A stretch of DNA of 64,000 nt from Adiantum capillus-veneris. Lineage: Eukaryota; Streptophyta; Polypodiopsida; Polypodiales; Pteridaceae. The DNA is taken from NCBI GenBank assembly GCA_014529385.2, contig CM043964.1, forward strand, positions 286,997 to 350,996, in the 5' to 3' direction. Below are positions 35,005-46,330 of this stretch, one piece after another. Both the position numbers and the translations under genes were made by a program. A model generated the notes under the pieces. The model searched no databases. It was not told the origin of the DNA and worked only from the letters and a program-made list of their open reading frames with translations. The stretch's first letter is position 1; every line of letters starts with the position of its first letter.

Positions 35005-35440
35005 GTTGGCTCAATCTACAAAAACTGTCAATAGGCCGATGCTAGTGTTGATTAGCAGAATTTCTCATGCTCGTACTAGCCTAATTTGCAATCACATGTG
35101 AGTCGTGCCCCTGTCTGTCAAATTGGAAGCTAATTTTCAATGCAATTACTCGCACTAGCCAATTTCTAGCATGCAGATTTTTGGAAATTTGATTGGCGCT
35201 CAATTGCTTCGAGTTGGTCGATTTCTTGCTTCTTCCGGCTGATCTGATTAGCTTTGCGTGTTGTGCTCAATTTGCGGTACTCTTTTCGGCTTTGCTTTTC
35301 GACTTGTTTGCTTTTGTGCGGTTTGCCCGGTGTGTGACTTTTTTCGGTGGTCTATGTTTTTTTTGCGTTTCGGCCTCGTTCTGGCCTTTTCTGACTAATT
35401 TTGGCACTTCCGGTGAGTTCCTTTTTATTTTTTCTAATTA
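35005..35440. other. Noncoding flank upstream of the pararetrovirus-like relic
   Basis: No convincing gene. A plus-strand ORF of 84 codons (35193-35447) is Phe/Leu-rich and probably spurious. This could be the relic's regulatory region. Confidence 0.4.
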
Positions 35441-36362
35441 TTTGTGAAATTTTGAATTTTCTAATTTTTTGGGTATTTTTATGATTTTTAGGAAATTTCT
35501 TGTGAGTTTTATAAATTTTTAGTGATTTATTTGTGAGTTATTGAAATTTTATGATTTTTTAATGTTTTTTTTTGTGAATTTTCTATTTTTTCATGAATTT
35601 TAGGATTTTTTAATAGATTTTTTGAGGTTTTTTACTTTTTTGTGGTGAATTTTTCTGTCAATTTTAATTTTTATAGATTTTTAAAAGATGTTTTTATTTT
35701 TTAATGAATTTTTTATGATTTTCTTTTTTGTTTATGATTTTTTTTATTTTTTAAAAGTTTTTTACTATTTTTGTGATCAATTTTTATTTTTTATGAGTTT
35801 CTAGGCTTTTTTCTAATTATTTGTGAAATTTTAAATTTTCTAATTTTTTGGGTATTTTTATGATTTTTAACGACTGTTTTGGGAAAGTTTTGATTTTTAG
35901 GGAATTTCTTGTGAGTTTTCTAAATTTTTATGATTTTTTCATGTGTTTTTTTTGTGAATTTTCTAAAATTTTTCATGAATTTTAGGATTTTTTAATAGAT
36001 TTTTAAAAGATGTTTTTAATTTTTAATGAATTTTTTATGTTTTTCTTTTTTGTTTATGATTTTTTTTATTTTTTTAAAGTTTTTTACTATTTTTGTGTCA
36101 ATTTTGTTTTTTTATGAGTTTCTAGGCATTGTTTTCTTTTTTGTAGAACTTTAAACTCTTTTTTGAAATTTTTATGTGATTTTTTATTTTTTGTGAGTTT
36201 TTTCTATATTTTCTTTTTTTTTGAATTTTTTGTTTGTTTTTTTTTAATCCTTTTTATGAAATTTTTTATGTTTTTATGAATTTTTTAAGAGGTTTTTTTT
36301 TTTGGGTTATGTTTTAATGATTTTTTAAATCCACTTTTTTAGTTTTTTACTGGATTTGTTTT
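35441..36362. repeat. T-rich degenerate repeat tract
   Basis: About 0.9 kb, roughly 60-70% T, built from variants of TTTTTATGATTTTTAGG and GTGAATTTT. A block at 35,440-35,600 recurs at 35,815-35,975 (TTTTTTGGGTATTTTTATG is in both). It looks like local duplication in AT-rich DNA. No ORF. Confidence 0.8.
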
Positions 36363-38480
36363 TGAATTTTTTAAATGGAAATTGAAAAGAATTACCAGCT
36401 CAGTACTTACGTGCAGGCTGCATAGTGCACGCGGCCATTGACTGGCGGAATCTGTGACTCTGGTGCTCCCTGAATGCGCGATGACATCATGACAGCGAGC
36501 AGCGCGTAGAGAGTTGGCAGGCGCATGCTACGGGTCTACCATGCAACTTGAAGCTCTACCGATTTTTCGGTCAAAATTTAAAGCTTTTGCCGGTAATTAC
36601 ACTAAAACCCGTGAAAATTTCTCAGTTTTCTTCAAGGAAGCTCAAAATCTAACCGGATTTTTAGAATTTCAATCGGTTAAAATACATTGTACCCCGGAAA
36701 GAGAGAATAAGGGAGAGAGAGAGAGTGAGTGGAGGTGAGTTCACGCAAAGCAAGACGAGAGCAGACGGTAGAGGAAAAAGAACAAGATTTTTAAAAATTT
36801 TATTTTTTAACGTGGAAACTGTCCGAAGAGACCGTAAAGATCTACCTGACGGGGAATTTTATGCGTCGGAAGGCACGTCGGGAGCCGAACCCCGCTTTCT
36901 CTTTTTTTATTTTTTTATTTTCAAATTTCCAAAAAATGCCAAAAATGGCCAAAAATTAGCCGAAAACTCGAAAAATCCCTAGAAAATTTTAGGAATATTA
37001 GAAAATCATTGTCATTCACAATCGATCATTTTTGACACGCAAAAACACACCGAAAATAGCAGATTTTACCAAAAACACCAATTTCGACAAAATTGTCCAC
37101 CCGGCCCTCGAAAATAGCAAAATGCTCAAAACTCAACCACGAAGGGCACAAATGCGAACAAAATGATTCCATAAATTCGCACACACAAAATAGCTCGTAA
37201 AGATCGCAAAATCAAATATTAATGGAATTATCCAAAAATTAACAAAAAATTGCAAAAATTATTCGAAAAATACCCAAAAACTTTCTACAAATTCTCCACA
37301 CATTGGGGAATGGTGCAGCCAACTAAAATTGGCAAAATCACATCAATTCGATTGCCAATAATTTTATCAAATAAATCAAGAATAGGCAATTAAACCGGCA
37401 AAATTACCGACAAAAATAGGTCAAAATTGACGCAATTAGATTGTGTACATCCCTGTTTTGAACACAAAAACGCAGCATTTCATCATTACACACATCATTT
37501 ATGCAATCAAAACATTGAATAAACCATGCAAATTACACACTTATTAAGCACACACACTAAAAAATTGGAAGTTTTTGCCAATCTTTAGGTGCGCACACAA
37601 AAGTGTGAAATTTGTCGAATTGGCAATATGACTTCACAAATCAATAGTTGGGCATGTGCACAACACATATCAATCATCACAATTCAAAAATCATAACGCA
37701 CACATTGATATCTAGGTGCTCAAACATGGCCAAAGTAGTGCACACACACCTAAAACTAGCATGCACACACTCGATTAGAATGCACACACACTTGAAATTA
37801 GTGCCACACACCTAAAATTGACCATCCAAGCATGCAATTAACTCGATTAGGCACCCAATTAACAACACACATTCATCAATGAGCAATTAAAACTTATCAA
37901 AATCATGCGCCGCCAATTCTCAAAAATTTCGGCATTACGACGGCGTGAAAATGAAAAATCGCAAAATTTTCCATCCCTAACATCAACATTGCATTGCATC
38001 AACATAGCACAGCATTACATTGCATCTTGGTGGGATATCTACACAATTCTACGCATCTCTAGATTCTAGGGAGGTTGAGAATACCACCTTAATTACCGTT
38101 CCGCTCAAGATCAATTGAATGGTCGAATGCTCCAATCCTTCGTAGCACATCAATAAAGTAGCAAAAGTTAGTCAAATTAACAAAGGGTTAATGAGAAATT
38201 AGTGTGTAAGACCATATTAGGTATTTTGGTAAAAATCTCACATTATGGGAATCTCCAAATCGACCGAATTCATGTAATTTGGGAATTTTCCACTTAAAGT
38301 GGGAAAAATTGAGGTGTGTGGCTAGTAAATAAAGTGAAAATCTCATAGGATTGTGGTGTTGATAAACACCAAAAGTCAAGAGGATGTACAACACATGGAT
38401 TTGAATAATAACTATAAATTACATAAAACAAAGGAAGATACAAAAACGATTTTGTTTACAAATTGACTAGTATAGTCACA
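36363..38480. other. Noncoding AT-rich region
   Basis: At 36,415-36,530 there is a GC-richer island containing the dyad GATGACATCATGAC. From 36,900 the DNA is A-rich with CA repeats and ends in GCATTGCATTGCATC-type repeats near 38,000. Short ORFs (36514-36982) have no recognisable product. It includes the 3' flank of the DUF7869-like gene. Confidence 0.6.
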
Positions 38481-38499
38481 ATAGAAGCTCCACATAATT

Positions 38500-41400
38500 C
38501 TACTCCACATTTGATACCATATCTGAACTTTGATCCAAGTGTGGCTGATGTGCACGAGTGAGGCCTTCTTTGGCTTTTAGAGCATGTCTTTCTGGAATCT
38601 TTATTCTAGAAAATGGTCCTTCTTTGTTGGGTCTCCAGGACCAAACAATTGCATCTATAGTTTCCCACACTTGTGGGTCCTTATAGTTGACAGCCCAATA
38701 ATCCTTCCAACAATTACTGTAAGCTTGAGTATCTGTCATCCCACTTTTTCTCGCGCAAGGTGCCCAATATTGAATCAAGAGTTTTCTGTAGTTTGGTGAT
38801 GTAGGCTCATTATCAATGTCAGATAAAGCCATTGCAAGCCACACTGGATAGATTTCTGTGTCACTCGGAACAAGCATAAGAAAGTCACCTTGGAGCACAT
38901 CAGACATAGGGTCAAACTCTTCCCTTGGCCTATCTCGTTGAGGCCCACAAAAATGATCGTTCAACTCTTCAAGGCCTAGGAATCTTTCTGCTCCTTGTTG
39001 CAGATTCATTGTAGTACTTTGTAGATGAGAATATTCTTGAGTTTTTGGCCAAAACATTTCATACAAGACTCCCTCTGATATGATTGCTTTTCCAATCTCT
39101 TCAATTACCTTACTCCAATAATCTATCACGGGTCTATAATATCGCGGAATACTTGAACCATTCCCTAAATTTTTCCAAAATTTTATATAGTTCTTTAGCC
39201 CCAAAATGACTTCTTCGTGGGCCTTGACATACTCCGCCATTTGTACTAGAGGTGGATCTCCATGTGGTAACATTGGCTTGCCTTCTGTGTCTGTTTTCCA
39301 AAGGCGAATACTTCCACTCCAACTTGATACACCTACATGTGCCTTATATTGCATCATTGGTGTCTCATCCTGCATAAAGAACCTGAACTGAAGCGGTTTG
39401 GAATGTCCAACAAGTATGTCTTGTCCATCACAAAGATAGCCATCACAATATTGCTTGAAATCGGGGATCTTTGTGAGAAAAAATGGAGCTGGAGATGAAG
39501 ATGAGCTGTTTCGTAATGTATCCATCAAATGTGGCAAAGTATAGGTTTGTGTAACTCTCAACTTCTCTGAAAACCTACTAAACATGGCGTCTATGTCCTC
39601 ATGTGTATGCCCAACCATTAAAAATCCCAGCTGGATGGTTTTGAAAACACCCCTTGCAACAAGCATTGACAAATAGGCAAATAAGTATCGATTTTTGTTT
39701 TCCCCTGCACAATTATCCAATTGTAGCAACAAGTTCTCTGGCAATCTGTGAAATGTTGACCCCAATTCCTCTTCTGCAATTTCTGACGACTGCACAATGG
39801 GCTCTTTTCCATCACTCAAGTTATGGTAGTCCAAAGCATCCCTTGAGTTCAAAGCATGTAGTAGTGAAATATTGCTCCTTGGAAGTCCATTTGTTACTAG
39901 ATCACCAAGAGGATGCTTATCTATCCTCTCGAGGTTATGTAAACAATTAGCAATTGAGCCAATTGTAAGATTTGGATCAGCTGGCCACAAACCATTCAAT
40001 ACAAAGTGTCCGTAATGACCTTCTCCATGTCCATGAGTGATCATGCCAATCAATGCCACCTGCAGATTATATCCTGAATCCACACCCTTGGGAACAATGC
40101 GTAATCTAGGAATGGCAGTCTTCTTTTGATCCATCTTATCATGGATTATGCATACATATTTTTGTGGTTGAGTTTCTGAATACGTGCGCCATGCATAATA
40201 TAGGCTTCTGCACAATTATCCAATTGTAGCAACAAGTTCTCTGGCAATCTGTGAAATGTTGACCCCAATTCCTCTTCTGCAATTTCTGACGACTGCACAA
40301 TGGGCTCTTTTCCATCACTCAAGTTATGGTAGTCCAAAGCATCCCTTGAGTTCAAAGCATGTAGTAGTGAAATATTGCTCCTTGGAAGTCCATTTGTTAC
40401 TAGATCACCAAGAGGATGCTTCTCTATCCTCTCGAGGTTATGTAAACAATTAGCAATTGAGCCAATTGTAAGATTTGGATCAGCTGGCCACAAACCATTC
40501 AATACAAAGTGTCCGTAATGACCTTCTCCATGTCCATGAGTGATCATGCCAATCAATGCCACCTGCAGATTATATCCTGAATCCACACCCTTGGGAACAA
40601 TGCGTAATCTAGGAATGGCAGTCTTCTTTTGATCCATCTTATCATGGATTATGCATACATATTTTTGTGGTTGAGCTCTCTCTTCAAGAGAAGGTTTAGC
40701 TTCTAACCTTGCCTTGATTGAGCTACAAATATTGCACTTAGAGAACTCACTCGTCTTTGTTAAAGTGACATGTGGGTACTCTTTGTTCCAAATTCTACCA
40801 AAAGAAGATTGGGATAGCTTCTTCTCATAGCCCATTTGGTCAAGTGTCGTGTTGATTTCACATAAAATATCCACTTGTTTGTATGTTGATGGAGTCACCA
40901 ATTGAGTCTCTCTTGAGCCATCTAGCAGTGTTCTACTTCTATGTGGCATCTTCTCAGAGTTGTTTTCCACAAACTCGTTTAGTAGTGCTCTTGCTAAACT
41001 AGTATGTTGAAGTCCCCTTCTCAATGTACATGTGTTCCCATGTACATATTGGCGCACACCATTTTCAAAGTTCTCCTTGTATCAATAAAATGATGTCTTT
41101 GGTATTCCATGTAGCTCATACCATGCTCTACAACAAACAATAGAGCCATTTAGCCTGAATTGGTATCGTGACTTCTCATCTTTCTGATAACATATAGAAA
41201 GAACATCATAAACATAATTAGTGCGTGATTTTTGAGACTCTCCCCAAAATTGTTGTCGTAACCTTGTCACCATATCACGATCTGCAAATTGGCAGCATTT
41301 TTGTGCACAACAATCAATGCATGATACCCTTTGAATTGATTTGTTTGAAAGGTAAAAAGTCGAAGCTGGTGCTGCTTTTGATTTTTGAGTCCTGTTCATG

Positions 41401-42143
41401 AAAGTGTATCGTCTCTTCCTTGACAACTGGACAACATTACTCCCATCAAGTTTTTTTCCAACATTGCCATCGTTGGATACATCCTCATATGTAGCATGCA
41501 TGCCATCAACAGGAACAAAGCGTTGTAATGGGCTCCCATTCAACATTGTTGTCTGCTTGATGGGCCACTTTAGCAAAGTGATGCTACCCACTTCAACCAC
41601 ATCATGAATGCTTGCATTTTCTCTTTCAATACCCACACCCACACAATCAGGACCAAGTTCCTGAAAGTTGACATAATCATGTGGAAATACATATAAGATG
41701 GTCCCTTCATTCATGGTTTGCATCATTGTGTCATCTTTTAAAAGGACCCTCTGATTTCTCCAAGACTCTCGAATCATTGCTTCAAATTCTGGGCTTGTCA
41801 TAGGTATTGCATCTGTAACTAGAGGATCAGAATGATCATGTTCTTCATCACCATTGTAGCTTTCGTGTGGATCAATTAAGTTCCCATTTAATACAAAAGG
41901 TTGCAAAAGAAGCTTTGACCATCGAACAGCACTCCATAATGAGCCTTGGAGAGATGAAGTATCCATTGTAGGAAAAGGTAGGACCACATCCTTCAAGCAT
42001 TCCTCCACTAGTATGGAGACATTTCCCAGCCCTATCTTTGTACCACCACAAGTGGAATCTGGATCTGTTCTACACACACAACCAATACCAACGATTTCAT
42101 TGTCAAGTATCATATGTACTTTCTCCCCAGATTCGAAGTCCAT
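38500..42143 (-). pseudogene. DUF7869-like transposase-related gene, with one stop and a frame-breaking duplication
   Basis: The N-terminal 353 codons (42143-41082) start MDFESGEKV after an acceptor (CTTACAG/G) and include a DUF8039-like block (IGLGNVSILVEE, LPFPTMD, WSAVRWSKLLLQP), then a Cys-rich part and CRAWYELHGIPK. A TGA at 41082-41084 interrupts the same frame, which continues ENGVRQYVHGNTC and CNICSSIKARLEAKP. The core has IHDKMDQKKTAIPR, HGHGEGHYGHFVLN, LQLDNCAGENKNRYLF and LGFLMVGHTHEDIDAMF. The Asp residues in KMDQ, LDNC and HEDID resemble an RNase H-fold D-D-D/E set. The C-terminus (FLMLVP ... YPVWLAMALSDID ... QYWAP) looks like a BAH/SH3-type module. A 468-bp repeat with 35-bp spacer breaks the frame. 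Function is inferred from fold-like motifs. Confidence 0.75.
39705..40675. repeat. 468-bp direct duplication with 35-bp spacer inside the DUF7869-like gene
   Basis: Bases 39705-40172 recur at 40208-40675, with one difference noticed by eye (TTATC against TTCTC, Asp against Glu). The spacer (40173-40207) contains GCGCCATGCATAATATAGG and matches neither side. The 503-bp offset shifts the frame. With one copy removed the frame from QPQKYVCIIHD through LLLQLDNCA into GENKNRYLF is continuous. Confidence 0.95.
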
Positions 42144-42144
42144 C

Positions 42145-42160
42145 CTGTAAGTAAAAAGAT
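42145..42160 (-). promoter_or_regulatory. Splice acceptor just before the DUF7869-like start codon
   Basis: On the minus strand CTTTTTACTTACAG is followed by G and ATG (42143). A pyrimidine-rich tract with CAG next to the start suggests a non-coding first exon further right and a first intron carrying minisatellite. Confidence 0.55.
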
Positions 42161-42235
42161 TACATTGTTAAATCCATAGTTATAGAAAAATACTCTTCAA
42201 ACAAAAAATCATGCTACAACATGAAGAAGGTTTGC

Positions 42236-43760
42236 ATAGGTTGGACAAGTGGTGAACCTTGAGACCAAATCCTCCTTGCTATATTAATGGAAGCAAGGTT
42301 GGACAAGTGGTGGACCTTGAAACCAAAGCCTCTTTGCTATATGAGAGCATAGGTTGGACAAGTGGTGGACCTAGTTGTAATACCCACTGCCACCTATCAA
42401 CTACTATAGGACTATGCTTTCCAATGTCCAAGTATCCCTTGAGTCTTTCAAGGTTGAACACGTGGTGGACCTTGAAACAAAAATCCCCTTTCTATATCAG
42501 AGCATAGCTTGGACAAGTGGTGGACCTAGTTATAATGCCCAATATCCAAGGTGAAATACCTTAGGACTTTGCTACCTTGCTTGCCAATGTTTACGTAGCC
42601 CCTCATTTCTTTAATGGAAGTAAGGTTGGACAAGTGGTGGACCTTGAAACCAAAGCCTCTTTGCTATATTAGAGCATAGGTTGGACCTAGTTGTAATACC
42701 CACTGCCATCTATCAACTACTATAGGACTATGCTTTCCAATGTCCAAGTATCCCTTGAGTCTTTCAAGGTTGAACACGTGGTGGACCTTGAAACGAAAAT
42801 CCCCTTTCTATATTAGAAAGGTTGAACACATGGTGGACCTTGAAACAAAAATACCCTTTCTTTATCAGAGCATAGCTTGGACAAGTGGTGGACCTAGTTA
42901 TAATGCCCAATATCCAAGGTGAAACACCTTAGGACCTTGCTACCTTGCTTGCCAATGTTTACGTAGCCCCTCATTTCTTTAATGGAAGCAAGGTTGGAAA
43001 AGTGGTGGACCTTGAAAGCAAAGCCTCTTTGCTATATGAGAGCATAGGTTGGACCTAGTTGTAATACCCACTGCCACCTATCAACTACTATAGGACTATG
43101 CTTTCCAATGTCCAAGTATCCCTTGAGTCTTGCAAGGTTGAACACGTGGTGGACCTTGAAACCAAAATCCCCTTTCTATATCAGAGCATAGCTTGGACAA
43201 GTGGTGGGCCTAGTTATAATGCCCCTCCTTTCTTTAATGGAAGAAAGGTTGGAAAAGTGGTGAATCTTGAAACCCAAACCCTTTGGCTATATATAGAGGA
43301 TATCTTGGACAAGTGGTGGGCTTAGTTGTAGTATCCAATGTCCAAGGTCCAAGGTGAACTATGTAAAGACCTTACTTCCAAAAACAAAGTCGTACAAGTG
43401 GTTCTCCTTGAAACCAAAACCTCCTTAGTGTATTAGAACATAGCTTGGAGAAGTGGTGGACTTAGTTGTAATGGTGAATGTCCAAAGCAAACTATTATAG
43501 GACCTTGCTTCCCAAATCAAGTTTGGACAAGTGGTGGATCTTGAAACCAAAACCCCCTTACTCTATTAGAGCATAGCTTAGATAAGTGGTGGACCTAGCT
43601 GCCATGGAAAATGTTCAATCTGAACTGCTGCAGGACCTTGCTATTAAATGTCTAAGTAGAGCTAGCTTCTTTAATGGAATCAAGGTTGGGAAAGTGGTGC
43701 ATCTTGAAACCAAAAGCCCTTTATTGTATTAGAGCATAGCTTGGACAAGTGAGGGACCTA
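42236..43760. repeat. Minisatellite block A
   Basis: About 20 copies of variants of TGGACAAGTGGTGGACCTTG at irregular spacing, embedded in larger repeats of about 400 bp (TAATACCCACTGCCACCTATC-like start recurs at about 42,378, 42,688 and 43,062). It lies in the presumed first intron of the DUF7869-like gene. Confidence 0.92.
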
Positions 43761-44330
43761 GTTTTAATGTGTGATTTCCAAAGAAAAGTATTACAAGACC
43801 TTGCTTTCCAATATTTGAATTGGTCAAGTGGTTAAAACTAAGTATAAAACTTTGACCATTTTCTTCTCGAATTGCCAAAAAGCTAGTTTTAGACACCCCT
43901 AAATGGAAATGGTTTAGGGTGGCCTTAAACAATGTTTTTTCAAAGACTTGAACAAAAGGGTTGCCGAAGAGTAATGACAATTTATTGTGGCTTGAAGTGC
44001 CTGAGTATGTGAAAACAAGCCTAGGTTTTCCACGAGGCAAAAGGTGACATAATAAGAACATTGGAAACTTAGGATTGACCATGTGGCCTAAACTTTGGCA
44101 AGTGAAGTGGTGGCCAAGTTTTGTGGCACAGTGTGCACTTGGTCCTATATGTGTTGACCACTTGGCTAAATCTAGGACCATAAGGCCAAACCTTTGGCAC
44201 CTTAAATTTAGTATGGGACATAATCTAGAACTGCTACAGTAAATTAGTAGTATAGCTAATATGTTAATATTTGTATTATATTTAAGTATATGCTAATATA
44301 ATTTATGTTCAAAATTTCACTAATGAAGAA
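43761..44330. other. Unassigned sequence between minisatellite block A and the GC-rich island
   Basis: No convincing gene. A 150-codon minus-strand ORF (44181-43729) has no recognisable motifs and partly overlaps the minisatellite. Confidence 0.4.
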
Positions 44331-44339
44331 TGTTCCCAT

Positions 44340-45080
44340 TTAGCACTCCAGATGCGGGGTCTTAGGGCAATGCCACAATGGGGTGATAAGGCAGCGCTTC
44401 CACGTGAGGTTTGGGGGTAGCGCTCTTGATGGGGATGTGGAATATAGCGCTCTCGATGGCGGGGCTTGGGAGGTTGATTTTGGGATATTGTTCTGGGCGG
44501 GGTCCGGGGCAGCGCCCCGGGCGGGGTCAAGTGATTACGCATGTTTTTCATATTTTCAACCATGATTTCTTTAATTTTGGTCTTGTGAATTGGTTAATTT
44601 TTTATATTGCTTTTGTTTTTTTTAATCCTATGATAAAACATGGACTTGTAGCATACGTGGCATTCTAATAAACCCTATCAAGATTAGGCACACAGAGAGC
44701 GCACGAGCAACGCACACAGAGAAAGAAGGCGAGCAGCAAACACACAGAAATCGCACACGGATCGCACACAGTTGGAGTATACGCGCGCGTAGAGGAGCAA
44801 GCTCGGCATCGTACACAACACACAGGTGGAGTGCACAGGATTGAAAGTTCGTGCACAAGATAAAGAAACAGCAGCGTACACAACGCTTTCCAGAAGGGCA
44901 GGATCGGGCAGTCTTCTCGGGAGACATTGCACACCTCACGAATAGAGAAAAAACAGGTATTTCTTTCTCTCTCACTCTCTGTCTTTCTCCATATAGAGAA
45001 GATGGTTCTCTGTAACTCTTCTTGCACACACACTCTCTCGTCAAAAGATAGAGATACATAGTTTAAAAGTATCCCTGCAC
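44340..45080. promoter_or_regulatory. Candidate shared promoter/leader region between the two divergent genes
   Basis: This is the only GC-rich, minisatellite-free stretch between the genes. It includes AGCGCT repeats and GGGCAGCGCCCCGGGCGGGG at about 44,500, followed by a CACACAGAGAGCGCACGAGC-type leader-like segment. A candidate TATA-like TAATAAACC is at about 44,668. Placement between two divergent genes with upstream introns suggests a bidirectional promoter. There is no transcript evidence. Minus-strand ORFs at 44628-45312 are probably not genes. Confidence 0.3.
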
Positions 45081-45082
45081 AC

Positions 45083-45352
45083 ATACACATATTCCCACAC
45101 ATCGTCTTCCTCTCTTCCACATACATAACCACAGTGAAATCTGTTATCTTGCTGTCTCTCTCTTGAAAATACATGCACATATTCCGACACATCGTCTTCC
45201 TCACTTCCACATACATAACCACAATGAAATCTGTTATCTTGTTGTCTCTCTCTTGAAAATACGTGCACATATTCCCATACATCGTCTTCCTCTCTTCCAC
45301 ATACATAAACACAGTGAAATCTGTTATCTTTCTCTCTCCTCTCTCTAAAAAA
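45083..45352. repeat. Three tandem 90-bp repeats
   Basis: ATTCCCACACATCGTCTTCC begins at 45091 and recurs as variants at 45181 and 45271, an exact 90-bp period. Units contain GAAATCTGTTATCTT and TCTCTCTTGAAAATAC. Because 90 is divisible by three, an ORF on the minus strand runs through, but it shows no motif. Confidence 0.93.
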
Positions 45353-45362
45353 CAGGTATTTA

Positions 45363-45396
<34 letters not shown>

Positions 45397-45845
45397 TGTA
45401 TCTTGCTATCTCTCTCTTGAAAATACATGCTCATGTATGTGTGCGTCTGTGTTATCTATGTGTATGTATGTATATTTGTGTTATTTCATTGTAATACTCA
45501 TACATAATGCAGGTACACAATTACACTTAATTACGATATGCATACATAGTATATATACATACATAAATATCACAAATAACTAACACATTGTAATACTAGT
45601 AAAATTGAATGGAAGACTTACTTGCGTGATCTGTTAAAGTCGATTCTTGTAGCGAGTTCTGGATGTATGCTGAGTTGATTTTCCTCTAATCCATTTGTAG
45701 ATATGATTGTAACTTCTGTTTCTCAAAAATAGTAGTGTTGTTTAGTGATACACCTAATGGACATAAATGGTTTAAACTAGGACATGTAGACCAAAAATAC
45801 ATGTATTTCTTTGGATGAATATATACACTTTTTGGTGACCCTTAC
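45353..45845. other. Unassigned sequence with a short CT/TATC microsatellite
   Basis: A (CT)n/(TATC)n run at about 45,363-45,415, then AT-rich DNA. I see no gene. Confidence 0.5.
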
Positions 45846-46220
45846 CACAAGTGGTGGACCTTGAGACCAGTGGACTATAAGGACCTCCAAACAATACCTT
45901 GTACACTCAATCCTTCTTGGTATCTAGGTTGGACAAGTGGTGGACCTTGTTCAAATTCTCTAACCACTCTCTCTAACATGGTGACATAATTTAGGTGTGA
46001 TAAATTCATATCTATGCAAACTAATATCAGTTTAGGCTTGTTAATTTGAATTTGTTTGAATTTATGTACAATATAATGTTTTGAGGTTTGCATATTTGAA
46101 TTTAGGTGGTATAATGATATCTTTTTGTGGTAAAATTGAATTTAAAATCAATTTCGCGTGGAATATTTTAAATTTAAGTAGTAAAATTTAAATTTTTATA
46201 AAAAAGTTTGAATTTTAAAA

Positions 46221-46292
46221 TTTGGGCGGGATATTTTAAAATTTAGGCGGGATATTTAAGATTTGGGAGGAATATTTTAAATTTAGGCGGGA
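46221..46292. promoter_or_regulatory. Cluster of GGCGGGA motifs
   Basis: TTTGGGCGGGATATT, TTTAGGCGGGATATT and TTTAGGCGGGAAGG lie within 70 bp, with a fourth variant TTTGGGAGGAATATT. GGCGGGA resembles plant E2F/DP sites (TTTSSCGC family). It sits in a local repeat, so function is uncertain. Confidence 0.35.
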
Positions 46293-46330
46293 AGGTTTTG
46301 AATTTATAGCAAGATCTCCCTTACATAAGA

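Noticed and set aside
35193-36982. Short plus-strand ORFs in the T-rich/AG-rich region
   Set aside because: Composition-driven, no motifs.
43729-44181. 150-codon minus-strand ORF next to minisatellite block A
   Set aside because: Partly minisatellite, with no recognisable domain or nearby splice or start context.
44628-45312. Cys-rich minus-strand ORFs of 143 and 215 codons near the candidate promoter
   Set aside because: Composition follows from CACACA/GAGAGA repeats and the 90-bp tandem repeat. No domain is recognisable.
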